Shown: one piece after another, positions 8,372 through 16,782 of the stretch
Layout of the letters: the number at the start of each line of letters is the position of its first letter
Numbering within the stretch: position 1 is the stretch's first letter
Source: Alteromonas sp. M12
GTDB lineage: Bacteria > Pseudomonadota > Gammaproteobacteria > Enterobacterales > Alteromonadaceae
Length of the DNA: 64,000 nucleotides
NCBI RefSeq assembly: GCF_037478005.1
Contig: NZ_CP144164.1
Coordinates: 1,426,001-1,490,000, forward strand
Reading direction: 5' to 3'
Translations under genes and position numbers: made by a program
Notes under the pieces: generated by a model
The model's input: only the letters and a program-made list of their open reading frames with translations
Databases searched by the model: none
Told to the model about the DNA's origin: nothing

Positions 8372-9996
8372 TGTTTCTCTACGTCCCCAAATCGAATTGC
8401 ACCAAACGGATTAATCACTAATCCGTTAAGCTCGCGGCGGTGCGCACGATAACGATACGCATGAGCTAAAGGAACTAAAGGTAATTGTTCAGCAATCAAT
8501 TTATTGGCCAATTTATAATATTCGATACGTTGTGCTATTTCCGAGTATCGTAACGCTTGATTTATCAAGGAATCATATTCCTCAGAACACCACATCGCTC
8601 GGTTTGTACCAGATTCAATGGCCGAACAGGTTAGCAGAGGACGGTAAAAGTTATCTGGGTCGCCATTATCTGCTGACCAGCCGATAAGTACAGAGTCGTG
8701 CTGCCCTTCTTTTAGTTTTTCACGAAATGTTGTCCACTCATAACTAACAATATTCACTTGAATGCCTACTTGATTGAGGTAATTTTGCATCAATTCAGCC
8801 ATTTTACGGGCATTTGGGTTGTACGCTCTTTCAACGGGCATTGCCCATATATTCATGGTAAACCCTTCGTCTATGCCGCTTTCTCGTAATAGCTTACGGG
8901 CCATTACAGGATTATAGTTGGTTTCACTCACATCAGACTGATACGCCCAAGATGATTCAGGTAACAGACTTTTTGCACTTACGGCGCTACCGTAATAAAC
9001 CGCTTCAAGTAAGGTATTTTTATCAATCGCCATGGCTAAGGCACGTCTTACTTTTGGGTTATCAAAAGGATATTTCGACGTATTGAACGCCCAAAACCCC
9101 ACATTGAGGCCAGGCCTGCCATCAAGGGTAAGGTCTGGTCTTTCACGAATGGTATCCAACTCGCTGTGCGCAGGAAATGCGATGGCATCACATTCACCTG
9201 TCATGAGTTTAGCTAACCTGAGCGAGCTCGTTGTTGTAATGTCAAAGATAAGTTTGTTCGGTGCGTTTTTATGCTGCCAATAGTCTTCATGCTTGCTATA
9301 ACGTATGTAATGGTCTTTTTTATACTCTTTAAATCTGAATGGCCCTGTGCCAATCGGATAATTATCAATCCGTTCTTGTTGGTTACTTAAGATTAATTTT
9401 TGTGCGTATTCAGCTGACAGAATAACCGCGAAATCAGTGGCTAAGTTGGCTAAAAAAGAACTGTCAGGGCGGGCTAAGGTAATTTCTACTCGGTAACCAT
9501 TTATTCGTTTCACATTTGAAATTAAGTCGATGAGTCCAATACTCGTGAAATAAGGATAGTTGCCACCCGATACGTAATGATACGGATGGCTGTCTAGACG
9601 CCAGCGGTCAATACTGAAAATAACGTCATCGGCGTTAAAGGTTCGAGTAGGCGTAAAATAATCGGTGTTATGAAACTTTACGCCTCTGCGTAGTTGGAAA
9701 GTATATGTCAATCCATCTTGGCTAATTAGCCAACTACTGGCCAATGCGGGCACAATTTTTCCAGATTGTGGGTCAAAATTGAGTAAGCGGTCATATATTT
9801 GGTGAGAGGATGCATCAGATGTGGTGCCTGAGGTGTCAAGTTGTGGATTAAAGCTTGTTGGGTTGCCTTCCGAACAATAAATGACACCGGTCACAGAGGA
9901 AGTTGCTGTTGTGCCATCAAAACAACCACTAATACTCAGCGCAAGCAGCACTGCTAAGGTGAAGCGAAACAATCGATTGGGAGTTTTAGGATGCAT
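8368..9996 (-). CDS. sapA: Peptide-binding protein SapA (solute-binding family 5), lipoprotein form
   Basis: Periplasmic substrate-binding component of the Sap importer, 542 residues, family 5 (Opp/Dpp type). Visible family motifs are the N-terminal region ending in LASSW and the RRGVKFHNT stretch. The N terminus is a lipoprotein signal with lipobox LSISGC, so the mature protein is probably tethered to a membrane, unlike the soluble SapA of enterobacteria. The start is ATG 9996; a GTG one codon earlier (9999) is possible. It begins four bases after pspF, so the two genes appear to form one transcript. Confidence 0.9.
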   Translation of the reverse strand: MHPKTPNRLFRFTLAVLLALSISGCFDGTTATSSVTGVIYCSEGNPTSFNPQLDTSGTTSDASSHQIYDRLLNFDPQSGKIVPALASSWLISQDGLTYTFQLRRGVKFHNTDYFTPTRTFNADDVIFSIDRWRLDSHPYHYVSGGNYPYFTSIGLIDLISNVKRINGYRVEITLARPDSSFLANLATDFAVILSAEYAQKLILSNQQERIDNYPIGTGPFRFKEYKKDHYIRYSKHEDYWQHKNAPNKLIFDITTTSSLRLAKLMTGECDAIAFPAHSELDTIRERPDLTLDGRPGLNVGFWAFNTSKYPFDNPKVRRALAMAIDKNTLLEAVYYGSAVSAKSLLPESSWAYQSDVSETNYNPVMARKLLRESGIDEGFTMNIWAMPVERAYNPNARKMAELMQNYLNQVGIQVNIVSYEWTTFREKLKEGQHDSVLIGWSADNGDPDNFYRPLLTCSAIESGTNRAMWCSEEYDSLINQALRYSEIAQRIEYYKLANKLIAEQLPLVPLAHAYRYRAHRRELNGLVINPFGAIRFGDVEKQ

Positions 9997-10000
9997 CACC

Positions 10001-11110
10001 TTAATCTTCTATGTCTTCTGGGGAACTGTCCAATAAATTATATTTTTTTAGATAACCGCGTAATTGATGATAGGTCAAAGATAACTTCTCTGCGGTCTTT
10101 TTTTGATTAAATTGACTATCAGATAATGCCTGTTTAATTAAGTCGACCTCAAATTCTTGTGACAGTGTTTTCAAATCAACAGGAAACTGAAAGGCTTTCT
10201 GTTTTGCTTTAACAGGTTCGTCCGTATTTGTTGCGCTTTCTGTCGGAGCTGATGGCGTTACTGCTGCTGGTGGCACCACTGCGCTAATCCGGTCTTGGGT
10301 TTTAATTCTGCCTTTTGGTCGAAAAACAGACTCAAAGGGATCTAACACGATTTGATGAACTGGCACATGTGGGTTATTGCTTCGATAGACTGCTCGTTCC
10401 ACAACGTTTTTCAGTTCACGAATGTTGCCCGGCCATTCATATTCGAGCAAAGTGCGTTTGGCTTTCTCAGTAAAGCCACTAAATAACTCCATTTCTAATT
10501 CTCGCGCCATATTAATCGCGAAATGTTCGGCCAGCATCATAATATCTTCTAGGCGTTCACGTAATGGAGGGAGAGTAATAACATCGAATGCGAGTCGGTC
10601 TAGTAAATCCGGTCTAAACTCACCTGAGGCGGCTAATGAGGGTAAATCTTCATTGGTTGCCGCTACAATTCGCACATCCACCTTTACGGAGCGAGAACCG
10701 CCAACCCGTTCAAATTCACCATATTCGATAACTCTTAGCAGTTTCTCTTGAATCAGACCTGAAGTGTTGGCCAGCTCGTCTAAGAAAAGGGTGCCATTGT
10801 TAGCGACCTCAAAACGACCTTCTCGTCGTTTTTGAGCACCAGTGAACGCGCCAGCTTCGTATCCGAACAGTTCAGTTTCTAATAAGCTTTCACTTAGCGC
10901 TGCGCAATTGAGCTTTAAATAATTTTGTTCCCAACGCTTAGACAAATAATGCAGACGAGCTGCCACTAGTTCCTTACCAGTCCCTCTTTCACCAATGATT
11001 AGAACAGGTTTGTTCAAAGGCGCAATTTGAGATATTTGTTCAAGCACTTCAAGGAAGCTATTGGACTGTCCTAGCAGATTGTCTTGTTGACGAAATCGGC
11101 TCATTGACAC
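10001..11110 (-). CDS. pspF: Psp operon transcriptional activator PspF
   Basis: Sigma54 enhancer-binding protein that activates pspA; in known systems PspA binds and inhibits it. The 369-residue product starts directly with the AAA+ domain and has no receiver or sensor domain, which is diagnostic of PspF. Motifs are Walker A GERGTGKE, GAFTGA in the sigma54-contact loop, Walker B GTLFLDE and the sensor II region WPGNIRELKNVVERAV, then a Fis-type HTH near the C terminus (KKTAEKLSLTYHQLRGYLKKY). It is about 44 residues longer than E. coli PspF (325), the excess being a Pro/Thr/Ala-rich linker before the HTH. It is divergent from pspABC and runs into sapABCDF. Confidence 0.95.
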   Translation of the reverse strand: MSMSRFRQQDNLLGQSNSFLEVLEQISQIAPLNKPVLIIGERGTGKELVAARLHYLSKRWEQNYLKLNCAALSESLLETELFGYEAGAFTGAQKRREGRFEVANNGTLFLDELANTSGLIQEKLLRVIEYGEFERVGGSRSVKVDVRIVAATNEDLPSLAASGEFRPDLLDRLAFDVITLPPLRERLEDIMMLAEHFAINMARELEMELFSGFTEKAKRTLLEYEWPGNIRELKNVVERAVYRSNNPHVPVHQIVLDPFESVFRPKGRIKTQDRISAVVPPAAVTPSAPTESATNTDEPVKAKQKAFQFPVDLKTLSQEFEVDLIKQALSDSQFNQKKTAEKLSLTYHQLRGYLKKYNLLDSSPEDIED

Positions 11111-11272
11111 ATTTCCTCTATTTGAAAATTGTAGCTGTTAGACTACTATATTCGACGATGCAATTAACGTTTAAACCTTTACTAAATAGTTAGTTTTAGC
11201 TCACGTATTTGTTCATCAAAGTAAAAAGTGGTCGAATTCGCTAATATGTGGTTGATAATCATAATACGCTAA

Positions 11273-11323
11273 AATCATAAAGTTAAGGAATAAAATTGTT
11301 TTTATTTAAAAATCATAAGGTTA
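11273..11323. promoter_or_regulatory. Two IHF-like sites between pspF and pspA
   Basis: AATCATAAAGTTA (11273-11285) and AATCATAAGGTTA (11311-11323) each match the IHF consensus WATCAANNNNTTR with one mismatch. They lie 54 to 93 bases upstream of the predicted pspA transcription start, where IHF bends DNA in E. coli. IHF consensus matches are common in AT-rich DNA, so this is suggestive only. Confidence 0.35.
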
Positions 11324-11338
11324 AACTGATTTAATTAG

Positions 11339-11355
11339 TTGGCCCGTATATTGAA
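11339..11355 (+). promoter_or_regulatory. Sigma54 (-24/-12) promoter of pspABC
   Basis: TTGGCCCGTATATTGAA carries the -24 GG and -12 TTG elements at the canonical spacing, and predicts a start near 11366 with a leader of about 55 bases. The -12 box reads TTGA rather than TTGC, so the usual C of the GC dinucleotide is missing. The presence of PspF next door and the position support the call. Confidence 0.6.
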
Positions 11356-11420
11356 TAATCAATTACAGCAAATGCCAAAAGCATTTATTTATTCGATAAC
11401 TTGAAGTAGAGGAAAAGATT

Positions 11421-12098
11421 ATGGGTATCTTCTCGCGTTTTACAGACATCGTGAACTCAAATATTAATTCATTACTTGATAAGGCTGAAGATCCAGAAAA
11501 AATGGTTCGCCTCATTATCCAAGAAATGGAAGATACATTAGTCGAGGTGCGTTCTGCCTCAGCTAAGACCCTAGCTAATAAAAAAGATATTAGCTCACAG
11601 ATAACAAAATTAACCAATGAAGCTGAAGATTGGCAATCTAAGGCTGAACTGGCATTGAGTAAAGATCGTGAAGATCTTGCCAGAGCTGCATTACAAGAAA
11701 AGAAAAAGTGTGTTGAACACAGTGATTCTTTAGCTAAGGAATTAGCGCTTATTGATGAACAAATCAGCAAGCTACAGGGCGAAATTGGCCAATTGCAAGA
11801 TAAGTTAGCCGATGCAAAAGCTCGTCAAAAAACGATTATCATGCGTCAGAAGACAGTGAGCTCTCGTCTTGAAGTGAAACGCACCTTAGATAGCAGCAAA
11901 GTTGATGCAGCGATGGGACGTTTCGAACAATACGAGCGTAAAATTGATGATTTGGAATCACAGGTTGATGCCTATGATTTAGGTAAGAAAACTTTAGCTG
12001 ATGAATTTGCTGATTTAGCATCTGATGATGTGATTGACGATGAACTGGCAGCGCTTAAGAAAAAAGTACAGACTAAAAATAGTAAAGCTAAAAAATAA
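11421..12098 (+). CDS. pspA: Phage shock protein A
   Basis: ESCRT-III-like membrane stress protein that both inhibits PspF and protects the inner membrane. The 225-residue product begins MGIFSRFTDIVNSNINSLLD, the amphipathic helix of PspA/Vipp1, and is otherwise a long predicted coiled coil (about residues 25-190). The length is close to E. coli PspA (222). A GAGGAAAAG ribosome site lies just before ATG 11421. It is the first gene of pspABC. Confidence 0.97.
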   Translation: MGIFSRFTDIVNSNINSLLDKAEDPEKMVRLIIQEMEDTLVEVRSASAKTLANKKDISSQITKLTNEAEDWQSKAELALSKDREDLARAALQEKKKCVEHSDSLAKELALIDEQISKLQGEIGQLQDKLADAKARQKTIIMRQKTVSSRLEVKRTLDSSKVDAAMGRFEQYERKIDDLESQVDAYDLGKKTLADEFADLASDDVIDDELAALKKKVQTKNSKAKK

Positions 12099-12125
12099 AA
12101 GTAGTGGCCAGGAAGGAGTAACACC

Positions 12126-12365
12126 GTGGAAGATATATTGATTGTGACGGTAGGCGTACCTACTATTATTTTCATGATAATTGTCGCACCTATTTGGTTG
12201 ATTCTGCATTACCGAAGTAAAAAGCAGGTCAGCCAAGGGTTATCTGAAGATGAATATAAGTCATTACAGGAATTATCCAACAAGGCTGAAATGATGGCAG
12301 ATCGTATCCAGACTTTAGAAGCCATTTTGGATGCGGAATCACCAGATTGGAGAAATAAATCATGA
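12126..12365 (+). CDS. pspB: Phage shock protein B
   Basis: Small membrane protein that, with PspC, senses envelope stress and takes PspA away from PspF. The 79-residue product has one N-terminal membrane helix (residues 4-27) and a cytoplasmic coiled-coil tail. It uses a GTG start at 12126 preceded by a good AAGGAG site. Its stop overlaps the pspC ATG. Confidence 0.93.
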   Translation: MEDILIVTVGVPTIIFMIIVAPIWLILHYRSKKQVSQGLSEDEYKSLQELSNKAEMMADRIQTLEAILDAESPDWRNKS

Positions 12366-12814
12366 CACCACGCAAGCAATTACAGCGCGATTCGGAAAAT
12401 GGAAAAATTGCCGGTGTCTGTGCAGGGATTGCTGAGTACTTTGGAATAGAGACTTGGCTAGTTCGAATTGCTGCAGTCGCCGCCATGTTGTTACTCGCTG
12501 GGCCATTTATTCCAGTATTTTACATCGCTGCTTGGTTCATTTTAGATAAAAAAACACCTGAATCTAAACATAGTTCACAAGGCCAACATCACTTTCATGG
12601 CAAGTCTGGTGTAAAAGGTTGGCATAACGATATTGATGATGCAGATAAAAAAGTGGCGGTTAAGTCAAAGGTTTGGCAGGCTGGAGAGCCTCCAAAGCAA
12701 GCTTTTTATGATATCAAACAGCAATATTTACGAACGGAAGCGCGTTTGAGAAAGATTGAAACCTATGTTACTTCATCTGAATTTCAGTTGAATCGCGAAA
12801 TTAACAAACTCTAG
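12362..12814 (+). CDS. pspC: Phage shock protein C
   Basis: Membrane-bound stress sensor, 150 residues. The PspC domain (about residues 8-65) has the usual GKIAGVCAGIAEYFG motif followed by two hydrophobic segments. A C-terminal polar region ends in a short coiled coil (about 115-150). It is longer than E. coli PspC (119) through its His/Lys-rich middle. It overlaps pspB by four bases, and a terminator follows. Confidence 0.95.
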   Translation: MTPRKQLQRDSENGKIAGVCAGIAEYFGIETWLVRIAAVAAMLLLAGPFIPVFYIAAWFILDKKTPESKHSSQGQHHFHGKSGVKGWHNDIDDADKKVAVKSKVWQAGEPPKQAFYDIKQQYLRTEARLRKIETYVTSSEFQLNREINKL

Positions 12815-12848
12815 CGGTTTAATGAGCAATTAAGCTAGTCGTTTTTTC

Positions 12849-12888
12849 AAACTGCACCTTGTTTAAACCAATGCTTGGTGCAGTTTTA
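12849..12888 (+). terminator. Rho-independent terminator after pspC
   Basis: AACTGCACC (12850-12858) and GGTGCAGTT (12877-12885) form a 9-bp stem followed by a short T-rich tail. It separates pspABC from ycjX, so ycjXF probably has its own promoter in 12889-13060, where no clear promoter was recognised. Confidence 0.65.
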
Positions 12889-13073
12889 TGTAGGTTGGTT
12901 TGCTTACTATTTGGCAAATAACCAGAGTCTGGTAGTTGATCATCCCATTAAAAACCCTTGCATACATCGTGATTAACTTATCAGTCAGATTTTGCTTGTA
13001 AATTAAACACAGGTAATATCCTTTTATTGTACTTCGCTCGCTAACCTGTTCTGTCATCTCAGGAGTCATTTGA

Positions 13074-14507
13074 TTGCTATCTAAAATAACCCAAAACTCT
13101 TCAGTGCAACGTTTTCAAGATCAAGCCAAAGTGTTGGGGAACCGGCTGATGGATCATCACGTGAGTCTAGCGGTGACGGGCCTGAGTAAAAGTGGTAAAA
13201 CCGCGTTTATCACTTCTTTGGTAAATCAATTACTGAATGCTCGAGAGTCATCTGATTTGCCGTTTTTCTCGGTGGTATCTGAGAATCGACTAATTGGTGT
13301 TAAGCGCGACGTTCAGCCAGATGTAACCGTTGCCCGTTTCGCCTATGAACAGGGGCTAGAAAGCCTAAACAGTGAACCACCAAAGTGGCCAGAATCTACC
13401 AATGGAGTGTCTCAGGTGCGGTTGCTAATTAAATATCGCAATCAGTCACGACTGCGCAGATTAGTATCCGAATACAGTACCTTAACATTGGATATTACTG
13501 ACTATCCCGGAGAATGGCTTCTCGATTTACCGTTATTAGAATTGGATTATGTGCAGTGGTGCCAGAATTTTTGGGACGACTTGCACGATCCAACTAAGAG
13601 TTCACTGGCTGAGGATTTTAAATCTGAATTGAATAACTTAGATTTGACTGGGACTGCAGATGAGATGCAAATTCAACATATTTCCAACCTGTTTACCCAG
13701 TTTCTTCATGAGTGTAAGGCTCAAGGTTATCAACTTATTCAACCTGGTCGTTTTGTGCTACCGGGCGAGTTAGTGGGGGCGCCTGTGTTGCAGTTCTTTC
13801 CGTTAAATCCAGCGCAACTGAAGTTAGCGTCTGACAATCAAGCTAACGGTGAAAACTCTGAATTATTGGATTTGCTGAGCAGCCGTTTTGAACAATATCA
13901 GAATAAAGTCATTCGACCGTTTTACAAAAAGCATTTTAAACGTTTTGATCGACAAATTATTTTGGTCGATTGTTTATCTGCTTTGAATATGGGAGCCCAT
14001 AGTTTTAATGATTTACGCAAAGCCATCAATTGGTTATTAGGCAGTTTTCACTATGGTACCAGTAATATTTTACAACGAATATTCTCACCTAACATCGACA
14101 AACTGATGTTTGCTGCGAGTAAATCAGACCATATAACCCCAGAGCAACAACCTAATTTGGTGATGCTTTTAGAATCAATGATCCATGAGGCTAGACAGCA
14201 TATTCAATATGAAGGAGTCGCAACCGAATCCACTGCTTTTAGCGCCATACGTGCCTCACAAGTAGGCAGTAGCATACTAAATGGAGAGGCTGTTCAAGTG
14301 CTTAAAGGCACCACTATTGAAGGCAAAGCAATTACTTTGTTTCCAGGAGAAGTGCCTAAAGAATGCCCTGCACAGTCATTTTGGCAGCATCAAGGTTTTG
14401 CTTTTCCGAATTTTCGTCCGATGCCAAAAGGCGACAACAAAAGTGCCTTTCCACATATACGGTTAGACCATGTATTGGAATTTGTGTTAGGTGACAAACT
14501 GGAGTGA
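13074..14507 (+). CDS. ycjX: YcjX-like P-loop GTPase/ATPase (DUF463)
   Basis: Predicted nucleotide-binding protein of the DUF463 family, linked to psp genes in many proteobacteria and part of the sigma54/Psp regulon in E. coli; its biochemical role is not settled. The 477-residue product has Walker A GLSKSGKT (residues ~37-44) and a conserved DITDYPGEWL switch-like motif. The start is TTG 13074, chosen because AGGAG lies eight bases upstream (13061-13065) and no ATG is well placed. It is followed five bases later by ycjF. Confidence 0.88.
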   Translation: MLSKITQNSSVQRFQDQAKVLGNRLMDHHVSLAVTGLSKSGKTAFITSLVNQLLNARESSDLPFFSVVSENRLIGVKRDVQPDVTVARFAYEQGLESLNSEPPKWPESTNGVSQVRLLIKYRNQSRLRRLVSEYSTLTLDITDYPGEWLLDLPLLELDYVQWCQNFWDDLHDPTKSSLAEDFKSELNNLDLTGTADEMQIQHISNLFTQFLHECKAQGYQLIQPGRFVLPGELVGAPVLQFFPLNPAQLKLASDNQANGENSELLDLLSSRFEQYQNKVIRPFYKKHFKRFDRQIILVDCLSALNMGAHSFNDLRKAINWLLGSFHYGTSNILQRIFSPNIDKLMFAASKSDHITPEQQPNLVMLLESMIHEARQHIQYEGVATESTAFSAIRASQVGSSILNGEAVQVLKGTTIEGKAITLFPGEVPKECPAQSFWQHQGFAFPNFRPMPKGDNKSAFPHIRLDHVLEFVLGDKLE

Positions 14508-14511
14508 AGTT

Positions 14512-15564
14512 ATGAGTCAATCAGAACAACCTGCTAAGGACAGTATTCAATCTAGTTTAATACTGACAGAAGAGCAAAATGACGGGGCAGAGCAAGCAAC
14601 AGTTGAGTCGTCCCATAAAATTAAGCCTGCCACTCTTTTGCAAGCTGATGTGGTTTGGGAGCAAAGCAGCCCCGAAACAGAGCAAACCGATGATTTTGAT
14701 GATCCTCAAAACCTAAAAACAGCAAAGAGTTCTAAATTATTCTGGTTACTGCTGTTGGCCTTAGGGCTTGGCTGCGCCGAACTCGCTTTGTTCATTCGCG
14801 AAGTTTATTTAACTGAAGATTTTTTGTCGGCTATTTGGCTTATTTTGTTTTCGTTGATTGTAGTGATGGCAGCAAAAGAGTTATTTTCCCAATGGCGCGG
14901 ACTGGCGCACCTCAAACGGCATGATGAATTTAAACAACAAGCACTGCAATTGCTCGCGGCACCAACCATAGGACAGTCAGAAGGATTTTGTGAAAAGCTG
15001 ATCGCGAATTTGCCTGCAAATGAATATGAAGCGGAAATTGGTCAATGGAAAAGTACCGTACAGGCACATCATGTTGATAGTGAAGTTTTGCAGTTATTTG
15101 ATCAAAAAGTGCTCCAAAAAGTAGACCAAAAAGCCTTAGCTTGCGTGACTAAACATGCTTCTGCTTCGGCCGCTATGATTGCCGTGAGTCCCTTTGCGTT
15201 ATTAGACATGGCAGTGGTTTTGTGGCGCAATTTAGTCATGCTTAAACAAGTGAGCCAATGTTACGGGATTCAGTTGGGATACTGGGGACGAATTAGTTTG
15301 GTTAAACGAGTGTTTAAATCAATGCTAATCGCTGGCGCTGCGGAGATTATAAGTGACGCAGGAAATTATGCACTTGGCGCTGGGGTAACGGGGAAACTAT
15401 CATCAAGAGTCGCTCAAGGTTTAGGCGCGGGCGTGTTAACCACACGAATTGGAATAAAGGCAATGCATGCATGTCGTCCCTTGCCTTGGATTGCAAGTAA
15501 ACCTCCTGGGTTGTCAAAACTTACCCAACAATTACTTGCTGACTTGAAAAAGGTAACATCATAA
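14512..15564 (+). CDS. ycjF: YcjF-like inner-membrane protein (DUF697)
   Basis: Partner of YcjX in the Psp-associated pair, 350 residues. An acidic cytoplasmic N terminus is followed by two adjacent membrane helices (about residues 80-125) and a C-terminal DUF697-like domain with two further hydrophobic stretches rich in Gly and Ala. ATG 14512 is preferred over the in-frame GTG 14491 because GGAG (14501-14504) lies seven bases before it. The exact function is unknown. Confidence 0.85.
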   Translation: MSQSEQPAKDSIQSSLILTEEQNDGAEQATVESSHKIKPATLLQADVVWEQSSPETEQTDDFDDPQNLKTAKSSKLFWLLLLALGLGCAELALFIREVYLTEDFLSAIWLILFSLIVVMAAKELFSQWRGLAHLKRHDEFKQQALQLLAAPTIGQSEGFCEKLIANLPANEYEAEIGQWKSTVQAHHVDSEVLQLFDQKVLQKVDQKALACVTKHASASAAMIAVSPFALLDMAVVLWRNLVMLKQVSQCYGIQLGYWGRISLVKRVFKSMLIAGAAEIISDAGNYALGAGVTGKLSSRVAQGLGAGVLTTRIGIKAMHACRPLPWIASKPPGLSKLTQQLLADLKKVTS

Positions 15565-15596
15565 GTTTTTGTATTTAATGGAAAACTCTGTTCTTA

Positions 15597-15614
15597 TGTA
15601 AAATTAATGTTACA
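15597..15614 (+). promoter_or_regulatory. TyrR box upstream of phhA
   Basis: TGTAAAATTAATGTTACA matches the TyrR operator TGTAAA-N6-TTTACA in 11 of 12 fixed bases. It lies 163 bases upstream of the phhA start, and tyrR itself is the next gene, so control of phhA by TyrR is likely. A second box with the same half sites lies upstream of hpd. Confidence 0.85.
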
Positions 15615-15777
15615 TTTTTTGAAAAACTCTATATACCTCGACTTCTGTTCCTTTAATCTTAATTAAGTAGACTTAAAGACATTGAGATTTAGCAAATTGC
15701 ACGTTTTTCTTTCATCTAGATTGAAAGAAAAACGAACAGAATAAGACTTTTGCAAGATGGGAAGTCGAGGAATACAA

Positions 15778-16578
15778 ATGCCAAAAACAACTAAATATTC
15801 TTCTCGAAGTATGGATCAAAATGGCCTTGTTGACTGGTCACAAAGTGAGAATTTGGTTTGGAGAGACTTATACCAACGACAGATTGCGATTATTCAAAAT
15901 AGGGCATGTGATGAGTTTATGCAAGGACTTAGTTTACTCGACTTGCCTACCGATAGAGTTCCGCAATTAGGCGAAGTGAATCAGGTTCTAGCAGCCACCA
16001 CAGGTTGGCAGGTGGAACAGGTTCCGTCACTGATTAACTTTGATGCGTTTTTCACTTTATTAGCCAATAAAAAGTTTCCGGTCGCCACATTTATTCGCAA
16101 TCGTGAGGATTTTGATTATCTTCAGGAACCGGATATTTTTCACGAAATATTTGGCCATTGCCCATTATTAACCAATCCATCTTTTGCACATTTCACCCAT
16201 ACATATGGAAAGTTGGGGTTGGCAGCGAATAAACAGGATAGAGCATACTTAGCTAGATTATATTGGTTCACCGTTGAGTTTGGTTTGTTGCACACAGCAG
16301 ACGGGACGCGAATTTATGGGGGAGGGATTTTATCTTCACCTGGTGAAACAATTTATGCCTTAGAAAGTGAGAAACCAATAAGACAAGAGATGGTGCCACT
16401 AGAGGCACTGCGCACTCCCTATCGCATTGACATCATGCAACCGGTTTATTTCACATTAAATCACTTTGATCAATTGTTTGAATTAACCCAGCTCGATATT
16501 ATGGCATTGGTGAATACGGCGAAAAAATTAGGTTTGAAAGCGCCGCTTTTTGAAAGCAAAGATAAGTTAGTTAGTTAA
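15778..16578 (+). CDS. phhA: Phenylalanine 4-monooxygenase
   Basis: Pterin-dependent iron enzyme converting phenylalanine to tyrosine, the entry to the homogentisate pathway encoded downstream. The 266-residue product shows the iron ligands in FHEIFGHCP (two His) and the Glu of FTVEFGL. The length is typical of bacterial PhhA. ATG 15778 is preferred over ATG 15757 because GAGG (15767-15770) lies seven bases before it. The pterin-recycling partner phhB is not in this window. It is preceded by a TyrR box and followed by a terminator. Confidence 0.95.
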   Translation: MPKTTKYSSRSMDQNGLVDWSQSENLVWRDLYQRQIAIIQNRACDEFMQGLSLLDLPTDRVPQLGEVNQVLAATTGWQVEQVPSLINFDAFFTLLANKKFPVATFIRNREDFDYLQEPDIFHEIFGHCPLLTNPSFAHFTHTYGKLGLAANKQDRAYLARLYWFTVEFGLLHTADGTRIYGGGILSSPGETIYALESEKPIRQEMVPLEALRTPYRIDIMQPVYFTLNHFDQLFELTQLDIMALVNTAKKLGLKAPLFESKDKLVS

Positions 16579-16649
16579 CTCTCGAATAGTTTTAGATATA
16601 CACCTAAGAATTGTTCGATTGGTTGATAATGATACTTTCTATTAAAAAT

Positions 16650-16679
16650 AACGCTTCATGTTAAAACTGGAGCGTTTTT
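16650..16679 (+). terminator. Rho-independent terminator after phhA
   Basis: AACGCTTC and GGAGCGTT pair as an 8-bp stem (one T.G pair) with an 11-base loop, followed by T5. It separates phhA from tyrR. Confidence 0.7.
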
Positions 16680-16782
16680 CACCTTTTGTCTTAAATTTAG
16701 GTTACCCACCTCACTGAATTTGAAGACAACCCCAATAATTTGTAATAATATCTTTACACCTTTTATTATGGATCGTGACCCC

